Assembly: GCA_030595485.1 (NCBI GenBank) | Contig: JAUVDE010000189.1 | Coordinates: 1-6,690, forward strand | Source of the DNA: Draconibacterium sp. | GTDB taxonomy: Bacteria; Bacteroidota; Bacteroidia; Bacteroidales; Prolixibacteraceae | Direction: 5' to 3' | DNA length: 6,690 nt | In this document: positions 1 through 6,400 of the stretch, one piece after another | Layout of the letters: every line of letters begins with the position of its first letter | How positions within the stretch are numbered: position 1 is the stretch's first letter | Position numbers and translations under genes: made by a program | The notes under the pieces: model-generated | Databases searched by the model: none | Seen by the model: only the letters and a program-made list of their open reading frames with translations | What the model was told of the DNA's origin: nothing

Positions 1-12
1 TACATAGAAATT

Positions 13-34
13 ACAGCAAACGAAAATTTGCTGT
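13..34. other. Inverted repeat, 8-bp stem with 6-nt loop
   Basis: ACAGCAAA at 13-20 pairs perfectly with TTTGCTGT at 27-34 around a CGAAAA loop. If the leftward promoter at 75-107 is real, this hairpin lies in the 5' leader of the leftward transcript, seven bases before a minus-strand ATG at 5-3, where it could influence translation. The left arm also contains GCAAACG (16-22), the half-site sequence of the LacI-type operator, so it may instead be a degenerate operator with four extra bases in the middle. There is no T-run typical of a terminator. Confidence 0.4.
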
Positions 35-74
35 TGAATTTGAAACGGGAGTAATCTTTTGATTTTTTGCCTGA

Positions 75-107
75 CAAAGATAAATGAGAATAATGCAGAA
101 AAACAAA
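75..107 (-). promoter_or_regulatory. Leftward -33/-7 promoter candidate
   Basis: On the minus strand TTTG (107-104) and TATCTTTG (82-75) are separated by 21 bases. This matches the Bacteroidota sigma-ABfr pattern of a TTG-type -33 and a TAnnTTTG -7 spaced about 17-23 bases. Transcription would start near 68 and leave the window to the left, so an unseen minus-strand gene is expected there. The LacI-type operator at 163-175 lies about 60 bases upstream of the -33. The elements are short, so the call rests on their combination and on the similar arrangement before susC. Confidence 0.5.
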
Positions 108-162
108 TCAGGTATTTCTCAAACCACTGAAAACCGGCACTTTTAACTCAAAAAACCAATTT

Positions 163-175
163 CAAACGTTTGCGG
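163..175 (-). promoter_or_regulatory. LacI-type operator, left copy
   Basis: CAAACGTTTG (163-172) is a perfect 10-bp palindrome with the central CG typical of LacI/GalR-family operators. It lies within a 13-base minus-strand sequence, CCGCAAACGTTTG, that is identical to plus-strand 1627-1639 upstream of susC. Each copy is therefore oriented toward the promoter it flanks. The regulator encoded between the two copies is the obvious candidate binder. The match to a PurR-like consensus reflects shared family recognition and does not indicate purine control. Confidence 0.65.
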
Positions 176-263
176 AACTGTAAAATATATTCTATAACAT
201 GTTTTGGGGTTAGAAAAAAATTGATGGATTTGGGAAATTTCTACTTCATTCCTGAAAAGAAAA

Positions 264-341
264 GGACGACTGCATTGAAATACTTTTGTAGAATTCGTCC
301 GGGAACACCAATATTCTTTAATGAACTTTCTGCACCGGACG
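264..341. other. Alternative pairing segments
   Basis: GGACGA at 264-269 is complementary to TCGTCC at 295-300. The overlapping CGTCCGG at 296-302 is complementary to CCGGACG at 335-341. The middle segment could pair with only one partner at a time. The stems are 6 and 7 bp with loops of 25 and 32 bases, and the segment lies in the 3' flank of lacI. It may belong to the neighbouring palindromic intergenic element. No function can be assigned. Confidence 0.25.
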
Positions 342-354
342 CTTAATTTATTTT

Positions 355-441
355 ATGAGACCCGGCGCTACGCACCGGGCTATTGCTTGCCGCCCCGTTA
401 GGGCTCACAATTTCCTTACTGCCAACTGAGACTGAACACTG
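355..441. repeat. GC-rich palindromic intergenic element
   Basis: This block is far richer in GC than its surroundings. CCCGG (361-365) pairs with CCGGG (375-379), with further inner GC pairs and a TAC loop. GCCC (392-395) pairs with GGGC (401-404) around CGTTA. ACTG then recurs four times, starting at 418, 425, 431 and 438, a near-regular 6-7 base period. The block ends ten bases past the lacI stop codon. It resembles dispersed palindromic elements found between Bacteroidota genes, and may also act as a 3'-end structure or weak terminator for lacI, although no clear T-run follows on the minus strand. Only one copy is in the window, so repeat status is inferred. Confidence 0.4.
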
Positions 442-450
442 ACAACTTGC

Positions 451-1467
451 TTAAAGCAGCGATGAACCACGAACAATCAGATTTGCATTTAACACCTTGG
501 TTTCAAACGGATACTCATCATTTTCGGCAGTAATACGTTTTAATAACATTTTAGTGGCAATTGAGCCCATTTCGTAACCATGCTGGTCGACCGATGTTAG
601 TGTAGGAACGGTAATTCCGGAGAAGCGCCCATCCGAAAAACCAACGATAGCAACTTCGTCGGGTATTTTGTACCCTTTCTTCTGAATAGTTTGCATGGCA
701 CCAATAGCAGTAAGATCATTGGTAGCAAAAACGCCATCGAAGGGAATCTTTTTATTGATGAGTTTCATTATTGCCATACGTGCTTTTTCGAAAGAATCAG
801 CTTCAATAATCATTTCCTCTTTAACCTCCAAACCTGCTTCATTTAAGGCTTTTAAATAACCCTCTTTCCGTTGTTTTCCAATTAATAAAGACATGGGTCC
901 CCCCAAATGTACAATGTTAGTTCGCCCACTATCAATTAAATGACGCGTGGCACGATAGGAAGCATCAAAATCGTCAATAATTACCTGGTCAGCCAAAAAG
1001 CCGGGAACAATACGATCGTAAAACACCATTGGAACATTGTTATTACGCATATTATATAGATGTGCAAAGTCTTCGGTTTCTTTTGATATGGAAACCAAAA
1101 CACCATCTACTCTACTAGCCATAAGTGTTTTGGCATTAGCCACTTCGCGTTCGTACTTTTCATTACTTTGGCAAATAATTACATTAAAACCCGCATCGTA
1201 AGCAACATCTTCAATACCACTAATAACCGATGAAAAAAAGTAATGCACAATTTCGGGAATAATAATACCTATAGTATTACTACGTTGCTGCTTTAAACTA
1301 AGCGCCACAGCATTGGGCTGATAGTTTAACTTTTTTGCCAGTTCCTGAACGGCATGTTTAGTAGCTACGCTAATATCGGGATGGTCTTTAAGAGCACGAG
1401 AAACAGTTGATGCAGAGATGTTCAACTCGCGGGCTAAATCTTTTATGGTAACAAGTCCACTTTTCAT
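451..1467 (-). CDS. LacI/GalR-family transcriptional regulator
   Basis: This 338-residue protein has the normal length and layout of the family. The N-terminal helix-turn-helix spans about residues 7-27 (TIKDLARELNISASTVSRAL), and the hinge helix NAVALSLK (53-59) carries the leucine (L58) that in PurR-type proteins inserts at the central CG of the operator. A periplasmic-binding-protein-like effector domain follows from about residue 65, with the family signatures FATNDLTAIGAM (247-258), VAIVGFSDG (272-280) and PTLTSVDQ (288-295). The start at 1467 is supported by an in-frame stop 12 bases upstream and the immediate DNA-binding domain. It is transcribed divergently from susCDE and probably senses a sugar or phosphosugar released from the imported glycan. 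The effector, and whether it represses or activates, cannot be read from the sequence. Probable operators are at 163-175 and 1617-1640. The family call is very secure; the regulon is inferred. Confidence 0.95.
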   Translation of the reverse strand: MKSGLVTIKDLARELNISASTVSRALKDHPDISVATKHAVQELAKKLNYQPNAVALSLKQQRSNTIGIIIPEIVHYFFSSVISGIEDVAYDAGFNVIICQSNEKYEREVANAKTLMASRVDGVLVSISKETEDFAHLYNMRNNNVPMVFYDRIVPGFLADQVIIDDFDASYRATRHLIDSGRTNIVHLGGPMSLLIGKQRKEGYLKALNEAGLEVKEEMIIEADSFEKARMAIMKLINKKIPFDGVFATNDLTAIGAMQTIQKKGYKIPDEVAIVGFSDGRFSGITVPTLTSVDQHGYEMGSIATKMLLKRITAENDEYPFETKVLNANLIVRGSSLL

Positions 1468-1528
1468 AGCAATATCTTATAAGACACAACTGCCTAGGTT
1501 ATATGGTTAATGGTTTTTGTATTGAAAA

Positions 1529-1536
1529 CAAATGTA
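1529..1536 (-). promoter_or_regulatory. lacI -7 box candidate
   Basis: TACATTTG on the minus strand (1536 to 1529) is a perfect match to the Bacteroidota -7 consensus TAnnTTTG, and would give a leader of roughly 55 bases before the lacI start. No TTG lies at the expected 17-23 base spacing. The segment where a -33 would sit is largely covered by the palindrome at 1544-1559. The lacI leader has no A-rich tract next to the ATG, unlike the three sus genes. Confidence 0.45.
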
Positions 1537-1543
1537 ATCATTT

Positions 1544-1559
1544 CGCCCAATATTGGGCG
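1544..1559. promoter_or_regulatory. 16-bp perfect palindrome in lacI promoter
   Basis: CGCCCAATATTGGGCG is perfectly self-complementary with no loop, so it looks like a binding site for a dimeric protein and not an RNA hairpin. It begins eight bases upstream of the lacI -7 candidate, where a bound protein would block RNA polymerase. Its centre is AT and its arms do not resemble the GCAAACG operator, so a different regulator is more likely than LacI itself, although autoregulation through a divergent site cannot be excluded. Confidence 0.5.
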
Positions 1560-1616
1560 TTTTCATTCATGCAAAAACGACCAACCAGTAACCACCTGTT
1601 TTATAACATGTTGGCC

Positions 1617-1640
1617 GCAAACGTCACCGCAAACGTTTGC
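1617..1640 (+). promoter_or_regulatory. LacI-type operator with extra half-site, susC side
   Basis: GCAAACGTTTGC at 1629-1640 is a perfect 12-bp palindrome with a central CG, the classic LacI/GalR operator form. A second half-site, GCAAACGT, lies at 1617-1624, exactly 12 bases upstream in the same orientation, so the two may be bound on nearly the same helical face. The full site is centred about 46 bases upstream of the predicted susC -33, a location better suited to activation or looping than to simple promoter blockage. As an alternative, AACGTTTG (1632-1639) inside the operator could serve as a degenerate -7 with TTG at 1611-1613, which would make the site a conventional repressor operator. 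Confidence 0.7.
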
Positions 1641-1680
1641 ATAAACCCAAGTGTTAAAAAGCCTAAACTTTTACTAACAA

Positions 1681-1712
1681 TTGTTATACATTCGCCTATC
1701 GAATTTTATTTG
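1681..1712 (+). promoter_or_regulatory. susC promoter candidate
   Basis: TTG at 1681-1683 and TTTATTTG at 1705-1712 (one mismatch to TAnnTTTG) are separated by 21 bases, within the Bacteroidota -33/-7 range and the same spacing as the leftward candidate at 75-107. It would give a leader of about 95 bases before susC. The second -7 base is imperfect, which could reflect dependence on an activator. Transcription probably continues through susD and the susE-like gene. Confidence 0.45.
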
Positions 1713-1733
1713 TGTTGAATAAGAAACAGATGT

Positions 1734-1745
1734 AATCAGCTGATT
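1734..1745. promoter_or_regulatory. 12-bp palindrome in susC leader
   Basis: AATCAGCTGATT is a perfect palindrome roughly 15-26 bases after the predicted susC transcription start and is followed directly by a T-run. A related AATC-N4-GATT lies at 53-64. Both occur in a longer shared sequence, GTAATC-N3-TGATTTTTTGCC (1732-1752 and 51-71). It may be a second protein site in both control regions, or a short attenuator-like element. With only four stem pairs around a tetraloop, the RNA hairpin would be weak. Confidence 0.3.
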
Positions 1746-1814
1746 TTTTGCCACTTGAGTTGAAGATTATTTAACTAAAAAACAAAGAAGATTCATAAAC
1801 TAATAACATTTAAA

Positions 1815-4748
1815 ATGAGGATTATTCTTAAAAACCTTAAAGTTGTCTTGTTTTTGGTTGCCATGCTTGCCTTTAGCATAAGTTATGCGCAGCTAAAAAC
1901 AATAACAGGTAAAGTTACCGACGCCGACAATGGTGAGCCTTTACCTGGCGTTACAATTGTAGTTAAAGGAACTACAAATGGAACCATTACCAATTTTGAC
2001 GGAGATTACACCATTAATGTAGAGGAGGGTATTACACTGTCGTTTACATTTATTGGTTACACTCCACAAGAAGCGGTTGTTGGAAGTACCAGTTCTGTTA
2101 ATATACAATTAGCTGCATCGATGGAAAACATTGATGAAATAGTTGTGATTGGGTATGGACAAGTAAAAAAAGAAGATGCTACAGGTGCAGTTACCGCAGT
2201 TAGAGCCGAAGACTTTAACAAAGGAAACATTACTTCGGTGCAAGATTTATTGGTGGGTAAAGCATCGGGTGTTGTAATTACATCGTCAGGTGGTGCTCCG
2301 GGTTCGGGTTCTCAAATTCGTATTCGTGGTGGTTCATCATTAAATGCATCAAACGACCCCTTAATTATTATCGATGGTATTCCTATTGCCAACGATGATG
2401 TTGACGGCGGTACCAACTTCCTGGCTTTTGTAAACCCCAACGATATAGAGTCGATGAGTGTTTTAAAAGATGCTTCGGCAACTGCTATTTACGGTTCACG
2501 TGCATCAAACGGTGTAATTATTATTACCACTAAAAAAGGAAAAGCCGGCCGACCAATGCGAATTAACTTCGACATTAAAACATCAGTTTCTACTCCTATT
2601 AAATATATTGATGTGTACTCGGGTGATGAAATAAGACAAATTTCACGAAGCAACCCGGCGATATTTCCTACGGAATCCTATGACAAATTATGGAATGCAA
2701 ATACCAACTGGCAAGACGAAATATTCAGAACTTCGGTTTCACAAGAAAATAACTTTAGCATATCAGGGTCGCTAAAAAATATTCCTTACCGTGCTTCAAT
2801 TGGTTTTAACAATCAAAATGGTATTTTAGAAAACACTTCAATGAAACGATTAAATGGTTCGTTAAGTGTTGACCCAATTTTATTAGATGGCGACCTAAGG
2901 CTTAATTTTAGTCTTAAGGGAATGACCACTAACAATAATTTTGGCGACTCGGGAGCTATTGGTTCAGCAATAAGTATGGACCCAACAAAACCAATTCGTG
3001 ATGCATCACAAACAGGTTCGGCAGGTTATTTCCAGTGGGAAAACTACGGTGCTAACCTTGGTACACCTAACCCCGTTGAACAATTAATGGCTGTTGACAA
3101 TAAATCAGACGTAAATCGTATTATAGCAAGTGCACAGGCCGATTATAAAATTCCTTTTATTGAAGGCTTACGAGCTAACCTAAATTTAGCTACTGATAAT
3201 TCTGATAGCGACGGACACAACAATCGTCCTGTTACTTCTCCTTCTACATTAACCGGAGAAACCGTAGGAATGACAAGTACATATTGGTCTGACTTCACAA
3301 ACGACCTTTTGGAGTTCTATTTGAATTACAAAACAGATATGGAGTCGATTAATAGCGTACTGGATGCAACGGCTGGTTACTCGTGGCAACATTTCCAAAA
3401 AGAGGGTGGAAACTACAGACTTGGAATTAGCCAACCCGAAAGCTCGTACATTACCGAAAACTATCTGGTTTCGTTTTTTGGCCGTGTAAACTATAGTTTA
3501 GCTGACAAGTACTTACTTACTTTCACTTTACGTAACGATGGTTCTTCACGTTTCCAAGGCGACAACCAGTGGGGACTTTTCCCATCGGCAGCTTTTGCCT
3601 GGAAAATTAGTGATGAAAGTTTCTTAAAAGACTCTAAAACGATTTCGAGTTTAAAACTTCGTGTAGGTTGGGGTGTCACCGGCCAGCAAGATATTGGTAA
3701 CGACTATCCAGCTCAGGCAACTTATGTCGCTTCTTCGGGTGGTTCGTGGTATCCAATTAACGGTGAATTTATGCCAACGCTTCGACCAAATGCATACGAT
3801 CCTGATATTAAATGGGAAGAAACAACTACTGCTAACATTGGTCTTGACTATGGCTTCTTAGACAACAAACTTACGGGTTCGTTAGATGTTTACTACCGCG
3901 AAACCAAAGACTTGTTAAATACAGTTACCATTCCAACCGGAAGTAACTTCTCCAATACTTTGCTTACCAACGTAGGTAGCTTAGAAAATAAAGGGGTTGA
4001 ATTCTCTGTTGACTGGAGAGCAATTTCGCAGAAAGACATGTCGTTAAATGTTGGCTTTAACATCTCGTACAACGAGAATGAAATTACCAAGCTTAACTTA
4101 AATGACGATCCTGACTACAAAGTTCTTTACGGAGACGGAATGACTGGAACAAAACAAGTTACTACAGTTGGTTATCCGGCCTACTCATACTATGTAAACC
4201 AGCAAGTTTATTATCCAAATGGATCTCCTATTGAGGGAATGTATGTCGATCTATCAGGCGAAGGCGGAACTGTAAATGGCGATAACGATGACAAATATAT
4301 TTACCACGATCCTGTGGCAGATGTGTTAATGGGTATTTCGGCAAGTTTCCGTTACAAAAACTTCGACGCTTCATTCTCATCGCGTGCAAGCATTGGAAAC
4401 TATGTATACAACCAGGTTGCTGCTGGCTCGTCGTACGACCAAATGTACCAAATTGGTTACTGGAAAAACATGCCAACATACTTGAGTGAAACTCAATTCG
4501 TAAAACGACAATTTACCAGCGACCATTTTGTAAGCAATGCTTCATTCTTTAAGCTCGACAACCTTAGTGTCGGTTATACTTACGAAGAAATGAAAGGAAG
4601 AATGATTCCTCGCATTAGCTTTACTGTACAAAACGTATTTACAATTACCGATTACGAGGGGCTCGATCCTGAAGTATCAGGAGGTATAGATAATAATTTC
4701 TACCCAAGACCACGCACCTTTATGGTGGGAATTGGATTCACTTACTAA
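1815..4748 (+). CDS. susC: SusC/RagA-family TonB-dependent transporter
   Basis: This 977-residue outer-membrane protein should carry glycan fragments into the periplasm using TonB/proton-motive energy, with SusD as its surface lid. The order is: signal peptide (about 1-25, ending SYA before Q26), a carboxypeptidase-regulatory-like domain (about 30-101, starting TGKVTDADNGEPLPGV), a TonB-box/linker segment (ENIDEIVVIGYG, 104-115), a plug domain (about 117-241, with RIRGGSSL, DPLIIIDGIP and YGSRASNGVIIITTKKG), then the beta-barrel to an aromatic C-terminus (GIGFTY). There is no STN domain, so it is not a sigma/anti-sigma signal transducer. Length is normal to slightly short for the family and the frame is intact. 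The ATG follows a TTTAAA tract. The susD gene starts 20 bases downstream, indicating one operon. Family assignment is certain; the substrate is inferred as probably an alpha-glucan from the SusE-like neighbour and LacI regulator. Confidence 0.97.
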   Translation: MRIILKNLKVVLFLVAMLAFSISYAQLKTITGKVTDADNGEPLPGVTIVVKGTTNGTITNFDGDYTINVEEGITLSFTFIGYTPQEAVVGSTSSVNIQLAASMENIDEIVVIGYGQVKKEDATGAVTAVRAEDFNKGNITSVQDLLVGKASGVVITSSGGAPGSGSQIRIRGGSSLNASNDPLIIIDGIPIANDDVDGGTNFLAFVNPNDIESMSVLKDASATAIYGSRASNGVIIITTKKGKAGRPMRINFDIKTSVSTPIKYIDVYSGDEIRQISRSNPAIFPTESYDKLWNANTNWQDEIFRTSVSQENNFSISGSLKNIPYRASIGFNNQNGILENTSMKRLNGSLSVDPILLDGDLRLNFSLKGMTTNNNFGDSGAIGSAISMDPTKPIRDASQTGSAGYFQWENYGANLGTPNPVEQLMAVDNKSDVNRIIASAQADYKIPFIEGLRANLNLATDNSDSDGHNNRPVTSPSTLTGETVGMTSTYWSDFTNDLLEFYLNYKTDMESINSVLDATAGYSWQHFQKEGGNYRLGISQPESSYITENYLVSFFGRVNYSLADKYLLTFTLRNDGSSRFQGDNQWGLFPSAAFAWKISDESFLKDSKTISSLKLRVGWGVTGQQDIGNDYPAQATYVASSGGSWYPINGEFMPTLRPNAYDPDIKWEETTTANIGLDYGFLDNKLTGSLDVYYRETKDLLNTVTIPTGSNFSNTLLTNVGSLENKGVEFSVDWRAISQKDMSLNVGFNISYNENEITKLNLNDDPDYKVLYGDGMTGTKQVTTVGYPAYSYYVNQQVYYPNGSPIEGMYVDLSGEGGTVNGDNDDKYIYHDPVADVLMGISASFRYKNFDASFSSRASIGNYVYNQVAAGSSYDQMYQIGYWKNMPTYLSETQFVKRQFTSDHFVSNASFFKLDNLSVGYTYEEMKGRMIPRISFTVQNVFTITDYEGLDPEVSGGIDNNFYPRPRTFMVGIGFTY

Positions 4749-4768
4749 CCCTTTAAAAGAATTTAAAA

Positions 4769-6382
4769 ATGAATAAGTTAAAATCAATTTTCATTATATT
4801 TCTATCAACACTTGTGCTATCAGCCTGTGTTGGAGACTTGGACGTTACCCCAAAAGATCCGGATGTAATAATGGCCGGAAACCTTGGAGACGATCCTGAA
4901 TACATGAAACAAGTATTGGGTAAAATCTATGCCAGTTTCATTATTTCTGGGCAAGGAGCAAACGGTGGTGCCGATATTAGTGCTTCCGACGACAACTTCT
5001 TTACAACCATGCGTGCACTTTGGAACCTTCAGGAAATTACAACTGATGAAGCTATTTGTGGCTGGGGCGATGTGGGTATTGCCGATTTAAACACGCAAAC
5101 ATGGAGCCCGAGCAATCAGTTCCTTACTGCCTTGTACCAACGTTTAGGTTTAAGTATTACTTATGCCAACGACTTTATTAGTTTAACTGCGGGAGATGAT
5201 GATCCACAGGTTGTACAATACAATGCCGAAGCACGTTTTTTAAGAGCTTTAGCGTACTATTGGTTTATGGATTTGTTTGGAAATCCACCGTTTACAACTG
5301 AATTAGATGGTGTTGGTAAATTCTATCCTGAACAAATTCAGCGTGCAGAGTTGTTCGACTATATTGTTTCAGAATTAAAAGAATTGGAAAACATTCTTCC
5401 TGAACCGGGAAATTCATATCCGCAAGCCGACAAAGGTGCTGCATGGATGTTATTGGCGAGAGTTTACTTAAACGCAGAAGTTTACACCGGAACTGCACAT
5501 TGGGACGATTGTATTACCTATTGCACTAAAGCAATTAGTGATGGAGCCTATGCATTAAACACTGACTACCGTCACAACTTTACTGCTGATAACCATTACG
5601 CTGCTAATTCGGAAATGATTTTTGCCTGGGAACAAGATGGTATTAATACACAAGGCGCTGTTGGAACTACCTTCATTATTGAATCGAGTAGCGATGCAAC
5701 CTATATAAGGGCAGAAGATTACCACGGATTAACATCGAATACCAACTGGAACGGTAACCGTGCCCGTAAAGATTTTATGAATATTCTGGTTGACACTTTA
5801 GCCACTTATGGCGGTCCAATAGACATGACTGATGTTGAGTTTTCGCAAGCTAAAGACAAACGTGTATTCCTAAAAATGAAAAGGAGCCTTGATATTCCAA
5901 GTGCTTCATCAAGCGGCGACTACGGTATTGGAGTTTATAAGTTTACAGCCAAAAATGCCGATGGTTCGCAAGCAAACAACTATAATCCAGAATTCGCTAG
6001 TACCGATTTCCCTATTTTCCGTTTAGCAGATGCCTATTTAATGCGTGCCGAATCGGAATTCAACTTGGGTAACTCAGGATCTGCAGTTTCAGATATCAAT
6101 ATTATCAGAGAACGCGCCTACGGAAATACCGATGGAAACATTACTGCCGACGAACTTACAGCGCAGTTTATTCTTGACGAACGTGGACGTGAATTCTACT
6201 ACGAAGCACAGCGCCGTACCGACCTTGTTCGCTTCGGACAATATACAGGTGGTACGTACCACTGGCAATGGAAAGGCGGCGTATTTGATGGAGTTGCTAC
6301 CAGCAATCATTTAAACTTATTCCCAATTCCGGGAGATGAAGTTGCTGCAAACAACAACATTCAACAAAACACTGGTTATTAA
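4769..6382 (+). CDS. susD: SusD/RagB-family glycan-binding lipoprotein
   Basis: This 537-residue surface lipoprotein is expected to bind the glycan and close over the SusC barrel. The signal peptide ends in a lipobox, LSAC, with the lipidated cysteine at residue 20. Acidic residues follow (VGDLD), consistent with export to the cell surface. SusD-family landmarks occur in order: LQEITTDEA (87-95), AEARFLRALAYYWFMDLFG (153-171), the TPR-like KGAAWMLLARVYL (222-234), FRLADAYLMRAESEFNLG (about 415-432), ILDERGREFYYEAQRRTDL (about 468-486), and the typical ending LFPIPGDEVAANNNIQQNTGY. Length is normal and the gene is intact. The start at 4769 gives a complete signal peptide and follows an ATTTAAAA tract 20 bases after the susC stop. 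Ligand-contacting aromatic residues cannot be picked out without a structure. Family assignment is very secure; the substrate is inferred. Confidence 0.96.
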   Translation: MNKLKSIFIIFLSTLVLSACVGDLDVTPKDPDVIMAGNLGDDPEYMKQVLGKIYASFIISGQGANGGADISASDDNFFTTMRALWNLQEITTDEAICGWGDVGIADLNTQTWSPSNQFLTALYQRLGLSITYANDFISLTAGDDDPQVVQYNAEARFLRALAYYWFMDLFGNPPFTTELDGVGKFYPEQIQRAELFDYIVSELKELENILPEPGNSYPQADKGAAWMLLARVYLNAEVYTGTAHWDDCITYCTKAISDGAYALNTDYRHNFTADNHYAANSEMIFAWEQDGINTQGAVGTTFIIESSSDATYIRAEDYHGLTSNTNWNGNRARKDFMNILVDTLATYGGPIDMTDVEFSQAKDKRVFLKMKRSLDIPSASSSGDYGIGVYKFTAKNADGSQANNYNPEFASTDFPIFRLADAYLMRAESEFNLGNSGSAVSDINIIRERAYGNTDGNITADELTAQFILDERGREFYYEAQRRTDLVRFGQYTGGTYHWQWKGGVFDGVATSNHLNLFPIPGDEVAANNNIQQNTGY

Positions 6383-6400
6383 TTGTAAAAGCATTAAAAA

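Larger units (their letters stand above)
1..450. other. Gene-free region left of lacI
   Basis: I found no convincing coding sequence in these 450 bases. All six frames are broken by stops, apart from a 40-codon plus-strand frame at 224-346 that has no recognisable features. What the region does hold is regulatory-looking: a hairpin at 13-34, a leftward promoter candidate at 75-107, a LacI-type operator at 163-175, possible mutually exclusive pairings at 264-341 and a GC-rich palindromic element at about 355-441. A minus-strand ATG lies at 5-3 and could be the start of a leftward gene, but only five bases of it would be inside the window. Confidence 0.6.

Noticed and set aside
163..175. PurR box controlling purine genes
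   Set aside because: The sequence fits a PurR-like consensus, but the adjacent LacI-family gene and the SusC/SusD context make a sugar-responsive family member the better explanation. Operator similarity within the family is expected.
224..346. 40-codon plus-strand frame (MDLGNFYFIP... ending SAPDA)
   Set aside because: It is short, has no recognisable family, and no promoter or A-rich start context. It overlaps the pairing segments at 264-341. I cannot exclude a small gene, but the evidence is too weak to annotate.
361..379. Strong intrinsic terminator for lacI
   Set aside because: The GC hairpin is good, but the minus-strand sequence after it (TCTCATAAAAT) has no T-run, so I treat it only as part of the palindromic element with a possible 3'-end role.
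418..441. CRISPR or other repeat array
   Set aside because: The repeated unit is only four bases (ACTG) with 2-3 base gaps, far too short for CRISPR repeats and spacers.
1503..1718. 71-codon plus-strand frame in the lacI-susC intergenic region
   Set aside because: It runs through the palindrome, the operator and the susC promoter candidate, has no recognisable domain, and its composition looks like intergenic DNA.
3249..4479. Several antisense and out-of-frame ORFs of 60-85 codons within susC
   Set aside because: They lie wholly inside a confidently assigned gene and have no domains or signal peptides. They are shadows of the SusC reading frame.
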